Below are positions 6,067-12,444 of a stretch of DNA of 15,289 bases, one piece after another. Within the stretch, counting starts at the first letter, position 1. Each line of letters opens with the position of its first letter. Origin of the DNA: Streptococcus sp. (GTDB taxonomy: Bacteria > Bacillota > Bacilli > Lactobacillales > Streptococcaceae); the NCBI GenBank assembly GCA_030825825.1, contig JAPJPE010000021.1, positions 1 through 15,289 of the forward strand, read 5' to 3'. The notes beneath the pieces are model-generated. The model made no database searches. It worked only from the letters and a program-made list of their open reading frames with translations, and had not been told where the DNA came from. The position numbers were made by a program, and so were the translations under genes.

Positions 6067-6675
6067 GTGAAAAACAAAATCTTATTAGGTTCTATGACGC
6101 TCCTATCTGCATTTATACTATCAGCATGCGGAAATGGAGAAAAGAAAACAAACAAAACTACAGCAGCAACAACAGAAGTAACAACAACTGCTGACACTTC
6201 TTCTGAGGAAAAATCAGTCTCATATACGGACACCCAACGTATTGGACGTGATGATATTGGGTATGTTAATGTTCCAAAAGATTGGATAATCACTAAAAGC
6301 CCAGGTGTGGAATCTGCATTAGAATACTCTTCAAAACATAAATTCCCCACCGGCACACTAAATGCTTATACTGAAAATGAAGTACCTCTACAGGACCGGT
6401 TAAAGTACGTTGCTACTACTTTTTATAATACCCTCAAAAGTAATGAACATGTGACCAATAATATAGACGGCGAATGGACAAAGGTAGCTGGAGAGAACGC
6501 CTACGTGCTTAAAGCACAAGAAAAAAATGGCAAGTATCTTTATTATATATGGTTTTTCCAAAAAGGTGCGACTGTATACGTATTTTCCCTTGAAGGTACA
6601 GAGGAAAATATTTCAACCTTCAGACCTATGCTAGAACAATCTTGGGGCTTAGATCCAAATACTCCTGGTAAATAA
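6067..6675 (+). CDS. Small secreted lipoprotein of unknown function
   Basis: A 202-residue lipoprotein that I do not recognise. The GTG start at 6067 is eight bases after AAGGAGGT; no ATG in frame fits. The signal peptide is residues 1–20 with lipobox LSA-C (Cys21). Residues 22–50 form a Thr/Lys/Glu-rich linker typical of surface tethers. Residues 60–195 look like one compact mixed alpha/beta domain: IGYVNVPKDW, a helix near 108–125, then a GEWTKVAGENAYVLKAQ strand pair, YLYYIWFFQKGATVYVFSLEG and a final helix with FRPMLEQSW. The pattern is reminiscent of PsbP/DcrB-like small domains, a weak guess. The gene is visibly more AT-rich than its neighbours and is flanked by a partial gene duplication and decayed genes, which suggests recent acquisition. 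The seven residues before Cys21 (SAFILSA) resemble enterococcal/streptococcal pheromones. Confidence 0.85.
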   Translation: MKNKILLGSMTLLSAFILSACGNGEKKTNKTTAATTEVTTTADTSSEEKSVSYTDTQRIGRDDIGYVNVPKDWIITKSPGVESALEYSSKHKFPTGTLNAYTENEVPLQDRLKYVATTFYNTLKSNEHVTNNIDGEWTKVAGENAYVLKAQEKNGKYLYYIWFFQKGATVYVFSLEGTEENISTFRPMLEQSWGLDPNTPGK

Positions 6676-6689
6676 TCATTAATATACTA

Positions 6690-6724
6690 AAAGAGACTGA
6701 TTCGATTAATCAGTCTCTTTCTTT
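6690..6724 (+). terminator. Terminator after the small lipoprotein gene
   Basis: Perfect 13-bp arms AAAGAGACTGATT (6690–6702) and AATCAGTCTCTTT (6708–6720) with a 5-base loop and a short T-rich tail. It is probably active on both strands. Confidence 0.92.
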
Positions 6725-6728
6725 ATCC

Positions 6729-6881
6729 CTATACTCCTGTGGACCACTCTTCGCTTAATATTCCATATCTCACACTGTCAGAGTACTGACCTTGGTAGTA
6801 GCGGATTTTCCAAATTTGTCCTTCTTTTAGGAATCCTAATTTCTCAGCAACGCCATCATCACACATTGCCACGCCAAATCG
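6729..6881 (-). pseudogene. C-terminal remnant of a RimJ/RimL-type GNAT acetyltransferase
   Basis: On the minus strand the frame reads RFGVAMCDDGVAEKLGFLKE, then GQIWKIRYYQGQYSDSVRYG and ILSEEWSTGV with a TAG stop. The phrase VAEKLGF-x-KEG followed by an aromatic strand and a final EEW is the usual C-terminal signature of RimJ/RimL-type N-acetyltransferases. The expected N-x-x-S segment before VAEKLGF is missing, and a TAA lies directly upstream in this frame. A neighbouring frame continues the similarity (ALEHIGI), so both a small deletion and a frameshift are likely. No start or ribosome site can be assigned. What it once acetylated cannot be told. Confidence 0.75.
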
Positions 6882-6903
6882 TTATACCAATATGTTCGAG
6901 TGC

Positions 6904-7080
6904 ATCGATTTCTCGGAAAATGATACTGCACTACACAAATTCATTTTTTAGAATCTGTTTTTGCATCACGAGAATATCCGCATGCGAATCGATGCGAATA
7001 TTCTCGTAATGGTCCTTACAGTAATCAACGACAGCTCTCATGATTTCCTTAGCATTGGCGCCACTGGATTTACAGATCTG
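6904..7080 (-). pseudogene. Internal/C-terminal remnant of a second GNAT acetyltransferase
   Basis: The minus strand reads QICKSSGANAKEIMRAVVDY, then CKDHYENIRIDSHADILVMQ and KQILKNEFV, a TAG, then CSIIFREID. The order helix, RID-x-H-x-D, V-M-Q, long-KN-x-F-V-x-C-x-I-I-F is the classic second half of a GNAT enzyme, where G-F-V-Y-C-G-I-I is normal. The TAG at 6931–6933 replaces the expected Tyr/His codon, and a TGA precedes residue one. The N-terminal half and the end are absent. It lies downstream of the VOC gene on the same strand, next to another GNAT remnant. Confidence 0.78.
6969..7006. repeat. 38-base quasi-palindrome inside the GNAT remnant
   Basis: CGAGAATAT (6969–6977) pairs with ATATTCTCG (6998–7006), and CGCAT (6979–6983) pairs with ATGCG (6992–6996). 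There is a single mismatch between the blocks and an 8-base centre. It lies within former coding sequence. Confidence 0.8.
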
Positions 7081-7100
7081 TCAATTTATATTTATCTACT

Positions 7101-7128
7101 GAAAAGAGGCCAACAGCCCACTTTTTTT
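7101..7128 (-). terminator. Weak hairpin downstream of the VOC gene
   Basis: On the minus strand AAAAG and GGGC pair with GCCT and CTTTT around a TGTTG loop, with one bulged T. The following T-run is short (CTTTTC). On the plus strand a T7 tract follows the same hairpin. It might end the exoA–VOC transcript, but poorly. Confidence 0.35.
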
Positions 7129-7513
7129 ATTCACTAAATCTTAAAAAATAGCCATCTGGATCTAAAACTGCAAATTCATGAGGATAGATAAAATGGTCGT
7201 CAACACGAAATTTTCTTTTGGTCAAAGGACGATGGATGGGATAGTCAGCTTCCAGCAGTTTTTTGTGGAGCTGAGGAACATCCTCAATGCCAAAGGAAAT
7301 ATTGATACCACGCCCGAAAGGATAAGTCAGCTGAGCTAATTCTTCTGCGCCGCCTTCTTCTAACATGAGTTGGCAGTCTTCAAGGGAGAGGAAGAGAAAT
7401 TTTTCCTCGGGGCGTTCGTATTCGACAGAGAAGCCCAGCAAGTCGCAGTAGAAGTAGCGCGACTTTTCGATGTTGGATACCACAAATTCGGGGATGACAG
7501 CTTGATAGTCCAT
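7127..7513 (-). CDS. VOC-fold protein (glyoxalase/bleomycin-resistance superfamily)
   Basis: A 128-residue cytoplasmic protein of the vicinal-oxygen-chelate superfamily, about the normal length for a two-module (beta-alpha-beta-beta-beta) member. The first module begins with AVIPEFVVSNIEKSRYFYCD and the adjoining LLGFSVEYE. The second contains INISFGIEDVPQLHKKLLEA and ends with EFAVLDPDGYFLRFSE, where the D-P-D-G-x-x-x-x-F-x-E end is the family signature with a probable ligand or dimer Glu. Members include metalloenzymes and drug-binding proteins; nothing fixes the substrate. The ribosome site AAGGAG overlaps the stop region of exoA, 11 bases separate the two genes, and they should be co-transcribed. 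Its last 93 bases are duplicated at 5875–5967. Confidence 0.88.
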   Translation of the reverse strand: MDYQAVIPEFVVSNIEKSRYFYCDLLGFSVEYERPEEKFLFLSLEDCQLMLEEGGAEELAQLTYPFGRGINISFGIEDVPQLHKKLLEADYPIHRPLTKRKFRVDDHFIYPHEFAVLDPDGYFLRFSE

Positions 7514-7524
7514 TAGCTTTCTCC

Positions 7525-8352
7525 TTAGAGTTTAATCTCCAAGACAATGGGTGTGTGGTCTTGGCGTGCGCCTGAGTCAATCATGTCTGACTTGGTAACC
7601 TTGTCTGCTACACGGTTACTTGTGAGCCAATAGTCGATTCTCCAGCCTGTATTGTTGATTTTTGAGGTTTTACTGCGTTGTGCCCACCAAGTGTAACGCT
7701 CCGGTACTTCACCGTGGAGGTGGCGGAAGGTATCTGTAAAGCCTGCTGCTAAAAGGTTGGTAAAGCCTGCACGTTCTTCGTCTGTGAAACCTGGTGAACG
7801 ACGGTTGCTGGCAGGGTTGGCAAGGTCGATTTCCTTGTGAGCAACGTTGTAGTCTCCAGTAGCAAGGACAGGTTTTTCTTTGTCTAAGTCAGCCAAATAT
7901 TCAGCATATTTGACATCCCAGACTTGACGTTCTGCTAAACGTTTGAGGCCATCACCGGCATTAGGAGTATAGACTTGTGTTACAAAGAAGCCATCAAATT
8001 CCAGGGTAATGATCCGGCCTTCCAAATCCATGGTTGAAGGAGCTCCAATTTCAGGGAAAGTCACAATTGGAGTAAGCTCTTTTTTATAGAGGAACATGGT
8101 TCCAGCATAGCCTTTGCGAGCTGGCTCTTGAGAAGAACGCCAGGTATTTTCGTAGCCAGGAAAGAGTTCCTCAAGAATTTCGAGGTGTTTTTTGGTTGGA
8201 CCTTTAGCGGATAGCTTGGTTTCTTGAATAGCGATGATATCAGCATCTTCAGCTACCAAGGTTTGAAGGACTTCTTGAGAGAGTTTAGCACGTGCTGAAT
8301 CGCTGGTCAATGCAGCATTAAGCGAGTCGATATTCCATGAAATGAGTTTCAT
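7525..8352 (-). CDS. exoA: Exodeoxyribonuclease III-type AP endonuclease
   Basis: A 275-residue enzyme of the ExoIII/AP-endonuclease family, acting in base-excision repair at abasic sites with 3'-5' exonuclease activity. I start at the ATG at 8352 (MKLISWNIDS), preceded by AAAGGAAA. An ATG seven codons upstream has no ribosome site, and 275 residues is the length known for pneumococcal ExoA. The active-site set is complete: Asn7, Glu44 (IQETK), Tyr128 (VYTPNAGDG), Asp167 and Asn169 (TGDYNVAH), Asp240 (WRIDYW), and Asp265–His266 (RQDHTP). It heads a two-gene minus-strand operon with the VOC gene and is divergent from the DUF3290–DUF421 pair. Confidence 0.97.
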   Translation of the reverse strand: MKLISWNIDSLNAALTSDSARAKLSQEVLQTLVAEDADIIAIQETKLSAKGPTKKHLEILEELFPGYENTWRSSQEPARKGYAGTMFLYKKELTPIVTFPEIGAPSTMDLEGRIITLEFDGFFVTQVYTPNAGDGLKRLAERQVWDVKYAEYLADLDKEKPVLATGDYNVAHKEIDLANPASNRRSPGFTDEERAGFTNLLAAGFTDTFRHLHGEVPERYTWWAQRSKTSKINNTGWRIDYWLTSNRVADKVTKSDMIDSGARQDHTPIVLEIKL

Positions 8353-8386
8353 TGTGTTTCCTTTTCTTGACATAATTGATAGTTTT

Positions 8387-8395
8387 ATTATAACA
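8387..8395 (-). promoter_or_regulatory. Extended -10 promoter for exoA
   Basis: On the minus strand TGTTATAAT (8395–8387) is a full TGnTATAAT motif. Only a poor -35 (TCAGAA) lies 17 bases upstream of the hexamer. It stands back to back with the promoter at 8426–8454. Confidence 0.75.
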
Positions 8396-8425
8396 AAATT
8401 TTAATAATTTTCTGATCACAATGCC

Positions 8426-8454
8426 TTGAAATCTCTTGTGAAATCTATTATAAT
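8426..8454 (+). promoter_or_regulatory. Promoter of the DUF3290–DUF421 operon
   Basis: TTGAAA (8426–8431), 17 bases, TATAAT (8449–8454): close to the vegetative consensus. Transcription would start near 8461, giving a leader of about 27 bases with GGGAG at 8477–8481. Confidence 0.88.
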
Positions 8455-8487
8455 AGCTTGAATTCATTTGGAAAAAGGGAGTTGTTT

Positions 8488-8940
8488 ATGAAATTTTACT
8501 CTTATAACTATGTGTTGGGTCAGATCAGCCAGCAAAACTGGGTGACCATTGGGATATCTGGCTTGCTCATTCTTCTGACTGGTTTTTTTGCGGCGAAAGC
8601 CTATCGGAATAAGCACGATAGCAAATTCCGCGAATTGTCCATTATCTCCATTTTAACTCTGGTGGTAGTGGTCTTGATCAGCATCAGCAATTTCCAAAAT
8701 AGCCAAAGTAATAATGACCAGTTCCAACGTTCACTCCATTTTATTGAGGTCATCTCAAAGGAGTTGGATGTCAAAAAAGAAGATGTCTATGTCAATACTT
8801 CAGCAGCCACAGATGGGGCGATCCTGAAGGTTGGAGAGGTTTATTACCGAGCTATCGCAGGCTCTGACCCAGATAGCTACCTATTAGAAAAGATGGATCT
8901 GTATAAAACAGACGTGGAACTTGTGGAGGTGAACAAATGA
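8488..8940 (+). CDS. DUF3290 membrane protein
   Basis: A 150-residue protein of the DUF3290 family, function unknown. The ATG at 8488 follows GGGAG by six bases; the frame extends upstream to a TTG at 8458 that would overlap the promoter start, so I reject that. Two membrane spans are visible, about residues 17–36 (WVTIGISGLLILLTGFFAA) and 48–68 (ISILTLVVVVLISIS), followed by a soluble domain of about 80 residues. Its stop overlaps the start of the DUF421 gene by four bases (ATGA), a sign of translational coupling. DUF3290 genes are usually found beside DUF421 genes, as here, suggesting that the two proteins work together in the membrane. Confidence 0.88.
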   Translation: MKFYSYNYVLGQISQQNWVTIGISGLLILLTGFFAAKAYRNKHDSKFRELSIISILTLVVVVLISISNFQNSQSNNDQFQRSLHFIEVISKELDVKKEDVYVNTSAATDGAILKVGEVYYRAIAGSDPDSYLLEKMDLYKTDVELVEVNK

Positions 8941-9569
8941 CAGTAGATTTTTTAGCCATTTTGATTAAATTAGCTCTCGGCTTGATTTCCTTGGTATTTG
9001 TAATCAATGTGACCGGGAAAGGAAACTTAGCACCAAGTTCTGCAGTAGACCAGATACAGAACTTTGTTCTGGGGGGAATTATTGGTGGGGTCATCTACAA
9101 TAGCTCCATTACCATTCTTCAATACATTGTGATTCTCTTGATGTGGACTATTTTGATCTTACTCTTAAAATGGCTCAATACCAATGTCCGTTTTATGAAG
9201 CACTTGATCGATGGCAAACCAACTGTCATTATCAAAAATGGGAAGCTTGATCCGGAAGCTTGTCGATCCAAGGGACTTTCTGCTTCAGACGTTGCCTTGA
9301 AATTGCGTTCACAAGGAATTTTCCAATTAAAGGGAGTGAAACGAGCTGTCATTGAACAAAACGGTCAAATGATCGTTGTCCGTGCGGGGGATGAAAATCC
9401 TAAATACCCAATCATTACGGATGGTGTGGTTCAGCTTGAAATTTTGGAAACAATTGGGAAAAGTGAAGAGTGGTTGCTAGCTGAATTGGAAAAAGAAGGC
9501 TATGACAACGTTTTGGATATTTTCATTGCTGAGTATGACAAAGGAAAAATCAATGTTGTGACTTATTAG
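8937..9569 (+). CDS. DUF421 (YetF-like) membrane protein
   Basis: A 210-residue protein of the DUF421/YetF family. It has two to three N-terminal membrane spans (about 5–27, 44–58 and 60–81) and a cytoplasmic mixed alpha/beta domain (about 90–200). Recognisable elements are VDQIQNFVLGGIIGGVIYN in the membrane part, then GKPTVIIKNGKLD and LRSQGIFQLKGVKRAVIEQN in the soluble part. The last piece, F-x-L-K-x-V-x-x-A-x-x-E-x-N-G-x-x-x-V, is typical of the family. Some relatives are linked to spore germination or to stress, but no activity is established that I could assign. It is coupled to DUF3290 by an ATGA overlap and ends four bases before a terminator. Confidence 0.9.
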   Translation: MTVDFLAILIKLALGLISLVFVINVTGKGNLAPSSAVDQIQNFVLGGIIGGVIYNSSITILQYIVILLMWTILILLLKWLNTNVRFMKHLIDGKPTVIIKNGKLDPEACRSKGLSASDVALKLRSQGIFQLKGVKRAVIEQNGQMIVVRAGDENPKYPIITDGVVQLEILETIGKSEEWLLAELEKEGYDNVLDIFIAEYDKGKINVVTY

Positions 9570-9572
9570 AAA

Positions 9573-9606
9573 AAGAGATTGGGCGAGCAGGTCCAATCTT
9601 TTTTCT
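9573..9606 (+). terminator. Terminator after the DUF421 gene
   Basis: AGATTGG (9576–9582) pairs with CCAATCT (9593–9599), extended by flanking A/T and G·T pairs. A T-run (9599–9604) follows. Confidence 0.85.
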
Positions 9607-9639
9607 TCATAAAATTCCAGGAAAGGTCCCTTCCTTTTC

Positions 9640-9668
9640 TTGAGATACTCTTGGAAAAATAGTAAAAT
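9640..9668 (+). promoter_or_regulatory. Promoter of pbp2b–recR
   Basis: TTGAGA (9640–9645), 17 bases, TAAAAT (9663–9668). The start of transcription would be near 9675. The ribosome site GAAGGA (9692–9697) is 12 bases from the ATG, a slightly long spacing. Confidence 0.75.
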
Positions 9669-9709
9669 GGAAGGTAAGTGTTGATTAGAAAAGAAGGATA
9701 GAACATTTC

Positions 9710-11761
9710 ATGAAGAAGAAAATACGGAAGTTTGAGAATCATTCGATCACACGCAGACTCTACCTGCTGTTTAGTTTGATTTGCCTTCTTTTTTTGGTTC
9801 TGATTGCCCGACTTGGCTATATGCAGATCTCTCACCAAGCCTACTATACGGATAAATTGGCAAAAGCTACCAAAAAGACGGTCAAACAAGGGAGTGTGCG
9901 AGGGCAAATCTATGATGCTTCTGGTAAGCCCTTGGTGGAAAATGTGGGAAAACAAGTCTTGACCTTTACGCGGGATCGTAAAATGACGGCCCAAGAAATG
10001 CGAGAGACAGCTGGAAAACTCTTGCAGTATGTCGATGTAGAAAATCCTCAAGTGACCGAACGTCAAGAAGTGGATTACTATCTAGCCAATACCAAAGTCT
10101 ACCAAGAGGTCGTAGAGCACCTGCCTGAGAAAAAGAAATTTGATACCGATGGCAATCGTCTACCAGAAGCTAAAATCTATCAAGCAGCAGTGGACAGCAT
10201 TGACCCTTCAAAACTCGGTTACACAGATGATGAGAAAAAGATTATCTATCTTTATAGCCAGATGAATGCTGTGGAGAATTTTGCGACGGGGATTATTTCG
10301 ACGCAAGCACTAGGAGCTGAGCAGATTGCGACCATCGCGGCTGACAGTCAAGATCTTCCTGGAATTGCGATCACGACCAGCTGGGACCGCAAGGTTTTGG
10401 ATACTCCTTTAGCTTCTATCATCGGAACGGTTTCGACTGAGCAGGCAGGACTTCCAGCAGAAGAAGTCGAGGAATACGTCAAAAAAGGTTATGCCCTCAA
10501 TGACCGGGTTGGAACATCTTATCTCGAAAAGGAATACGAAAACGTCCTTCAAGGAAAACGCAGTGAAAAAGAAATTCTCCTGGATAAAAATGGCAATATG
10601 GATAAAGTGGTAGACATTTCAAAAGGAGCTAAGGGGGAAAACCTCAAGCTCTCGATTGACTTGGATTTCCAAAAAGGGGTGGAAGATATTCTCCGCTCTG
10701 CCTTTAGCGCAGAGTTGCAAGCTGGAAATGCGACCTACTCCGAAGGTGTCTATGCTGTAGCCCTTGAGCCTGATACAGGGAAAGTCCTTGCCATGGCAGG
10801 GATCAAACACCAGGCTGGTAGTCAAGATTTATCAACCGATGCTTTGGGAACAGTCACCAATGTTTTCGTCCCAGGATCGGTCGTTAAAGGAGCAACCTTG
10901 ACTTCAGGATGGGAAAATGGTGCCATTTCCGGCAATCAAGTACTGACCGATCAGCCCATTGTTTTTGCAGGATCAACGCCGATTAACTCTTGGTTTACCC
11001 AATATGGCAGTCGCTCCATCAATGCAGTAGAAGCTTTGGAATATTCTTCCAATACCTACATGGTTCAAATTGCTCTTAAGATGATGGGGCAACCCTACAC
11101 TCCAAATATGACCTTACAAGTAGATCAAGTGGACCCTGCTATGAAAAAACTCCGTTCTACTTTTGCAGAGTACGGTCTTGGAACGTCAACGGGGATTGAC
11201 CTTCCCAATGAATCGACCGGTTTTATCCCGAAAGAGTATACAGTCGGTAATTATTTGACCAATGCCTTTGGCCAGTTTGACAACTACACCCCTATGCAAT
11301 TGGCTCAGTATGCGGCAACCGTTGCAAATGATGGGAAGCGGGTGAGTCCTCATGTCGTCGAAGGCATCTATGACAATAATGATCAAGGTGGCCTCGGTCA
11401 GTTGAAAAAAGCGATCGAAGCCAAGGAGCTCAATCAAGTCCATATCTCAGCGGAGAACATGGCTTTGATCAAGCAAGGGTTTTACCAAGTGGCCAATGGT
11501 ACGAGTGGGTTGACGACAGGAAAAACCGTTGGTCGTGGGGCCAGTGTGCCCATCAGTGCAAAGACTGGTACAGCTGAAACCACTGTCGATGGGGGCAAAC
11601 AAGCCATTAATACTAATGTGGTGGCGTATGCACCATCGAATAATCCAAAGATTGCGGTAGCGGTGGTCTTTCCACATAATACCAATCTACAGGCGACAGT
11701 TAGTCATTCCATTACGCGTGACATTATTAACTTATACAATCAGAAACACCCCATGAATTAG
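9710..11761 (+). CDS. pbp2b: Penicillin-binding protein 2B (class B transpeptidase)
   Basis: A 683-residue monofunctional transpeptidase that cross-links peptidoglycan, in streptococci during peripheral (elongation) synthesis. A short cytoplasmic tail and one membrane anchor (about 17–36) lead into the dimerisation/pedestal domain (GSVRGQIYDASGKPL at 61–75). The transpeptidase domain carries the three active-site motifs: S390-V-V-K393, S446-S-N448 and K618-T-G620. The residue after SSN is Thr (449) and LRSTFAEYGLG keeps Glu. These are positions often altered in penicillin-resistant pneumococci (T446A, E476G), so the motif state looks susceptible-like. Length and end (HPMN) match pneumococcal PBP2b (680). 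The stop is followed within ten bases by recR, so the two share a transcript. Confidence 0.98.
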   Translation: MKKKIRKFENHSITRRLYLLFSLICLLFLVLIARLGYMQISHQAYYTDKLAKATKKTVKQGSVRGQIYDASGKPLVENVGKQVLTFTRDRKMTAQEMRETAGKLLQYVDVENPQVTERQEVDYYLANTKVYQEVVEHLPEKKKFDTDGNRLPEAKIYQAAVDSIDPSKLGYTDDEKKIIYLYSQMNAVENFATGIISTQALGAEQIATIAADSQDLPGIAITTSWDRKVLDTPLASIIGTVSTEQAGLPAEEVEEYVKKGYALNDRVGTSYLEKEYENVLQGKRSEKEILLDKNGNMDKVVDISKGAKGENLKLSIDLDFQKGVEDILRSAFSAELQAGNATYSEGVYAVALEPDTGKVLAMAGIKHQAGSQDLSTDALGTVTNVFVPGSVVKGATLTSGWENGAISGNQVLTDQPIVFAGSTPINSWFTQYGSRSINAVEALEYSSNTYMVQIALKMMGQPYTPNMTLQVDQVDPAMKKLRSTFAEYGLGTSTGIDLPNESTGFIPKEYTVGNYLTNAFGQFDNYTPMQLAQYAATVANDGKRVSPHVVEGIYDNNDQGGLGQLKKAIEAKELNQVHISAENMALIKQGFYQVANGTSGLTTGKTVGRGASVPISAKTGTAETTVDGGKQAINTNVVAYAPSNNPKIAVAVVFPHNTNLQATVSHSITRDIINLYNQKHPMN

Positions 11762-11771
11762 AAAGGAAACT

Positions 11772-12368
11772 ATGCTTTATCCAGCACCTATTGCAAAATT
11801 AATTGACAGCTATTCCAAGTTGCCAGGAATTGGGATCAAAACAGCGACCCGTCTTGCTTTTTACACGATTGGCATGTCAGATGATGATGTTAATGAATTT
11901 GCCAAGAACTTACTAAATGCCAAGCGTGAGCTAGGGTATTGCAGTATTTGTGGCAATTTGACTGATGAAGAAACCTGCGAGATTTGTCGAGATGAAACGC
12001 GGGATCCATCCCTCATTCTTGTTGTAGAAGATAGCCGGGATGTCTCTGCTATGGAAAATATCCAGGAATACCACGGTCGCTACCATGTCTTGCATGGCTT
12101 GATCTCACCCATGAATGGCGTGGGACCCGATGATATCAATCTCAAGAGTTTGCTCAGTCGCTTGATGGATGGAACAGTTACTGAGGTCATTGTTGCGACC
12201 AATGCGACGGCAGACGGGGAAGCGACATCTATGTATATCTCACGCGTGCTCAAACCAGCCGGGATCAAAGTGACCCGTTTGGCACGAGGTCTAGCAGTTG
12301 GAGCCGATATCGAGTATGCGGATGAAGTAACCCTTCTTCGCGCGATCGAAAATCGGACAGAATTATAA
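11772..12368 (+). CDS. recR: Recombination mediator RecR
   Basis: A 198-residue DNA-repair protein that helps load RecA at gaps together with RecO. It is full length. A helix-hairpin-helix at 17–30 (LPGIGIKTATRLAF) is followed by a four-Cys zinc finger (Cys57, Cys60, Cys69, Cys72). A Toprim domain begins with ILVVEDSRD (82–90), and the C-terminal TRLARGLAVGADIEYAD (168–184) is characteristic of RecR. AAAGGA precedes the ATG, which is ten bases after the pbp2b stop. Confidence 0.98.
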   Translation: MLYPAPIAKLIDSYSKLPGIGIKTATRLAFYTIGMSDDDVNEFAKNLLNAKRELGYCSICGNLTDEETCEICRDETRDPSLILVVEDSRDVSAMENIQEYHGRYHVLHGLISPMNGVGPDDINLKSLLSRLMDGTVTEVIVATNATADGEATSMYISRVLKPAGIKVTRLARGLAVGADIEYADEVTLLRAIENRTEL

Positions 12369-12397
12369 GAGAAGTTCTTTCGAAAGGGCTGTCATTG

Positions 12398-12406
12398 TGG
12401 TATACT
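12398..12406 (+). promoter_or_regulatory. Extended -10 promoter for ddl
   Basis: TGGTATACT is a TGnTATACT extended -10; the -35 (TTTCGA at 12378–12383) is poor. It lies in the 76-base gap after recR, which has no terminator, so ddl may be read from both this promoter and the one of pbp2b. Confidence 0.65.
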
Positions 12407-12444
12407 ATCAAGTAAGAAACCAAGGGAACAATTAGGGAGAAACT

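Larger units (their letters stand above)
6676..7126. other. Gene-free 451 bases: terminator and two decayed acetyltransferase fragments
   Basis: No intact gene is present. The stretch contains the lipoprotein's terminator (6690–6724), two minus-strand GNAT remnants (6729–6881 and 6904–7080), a quasi-palindrome (6969–7006) inside the second, and a weak hairpin before the VOC stop (7101–7128). Confidence 0.8.

Noticed and set aside
8353..8373. Seven-codon longer ExoA
   Set aside because: The upstream ATG lacks a ribosome site and lies near the predicted transcription start; the MKLISWN start is the conserved one.
9566..10066. 166-residue minus-strand frame over the pbp2b start
   Set aside because: It covers the DUF421 terminator and pbp2b promoter in antisense and has no ribosome site or recognisable domain.
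10859..11761. Mosaic or resistant-type PBP2b
   Set aside because: The SVVK, SSNT and KTG motifs and the LRSTFAEYGLG segment look unaltered, and no abrupt change of composition is seen by eye; a proper alignment could still reveal mosaic blocks.
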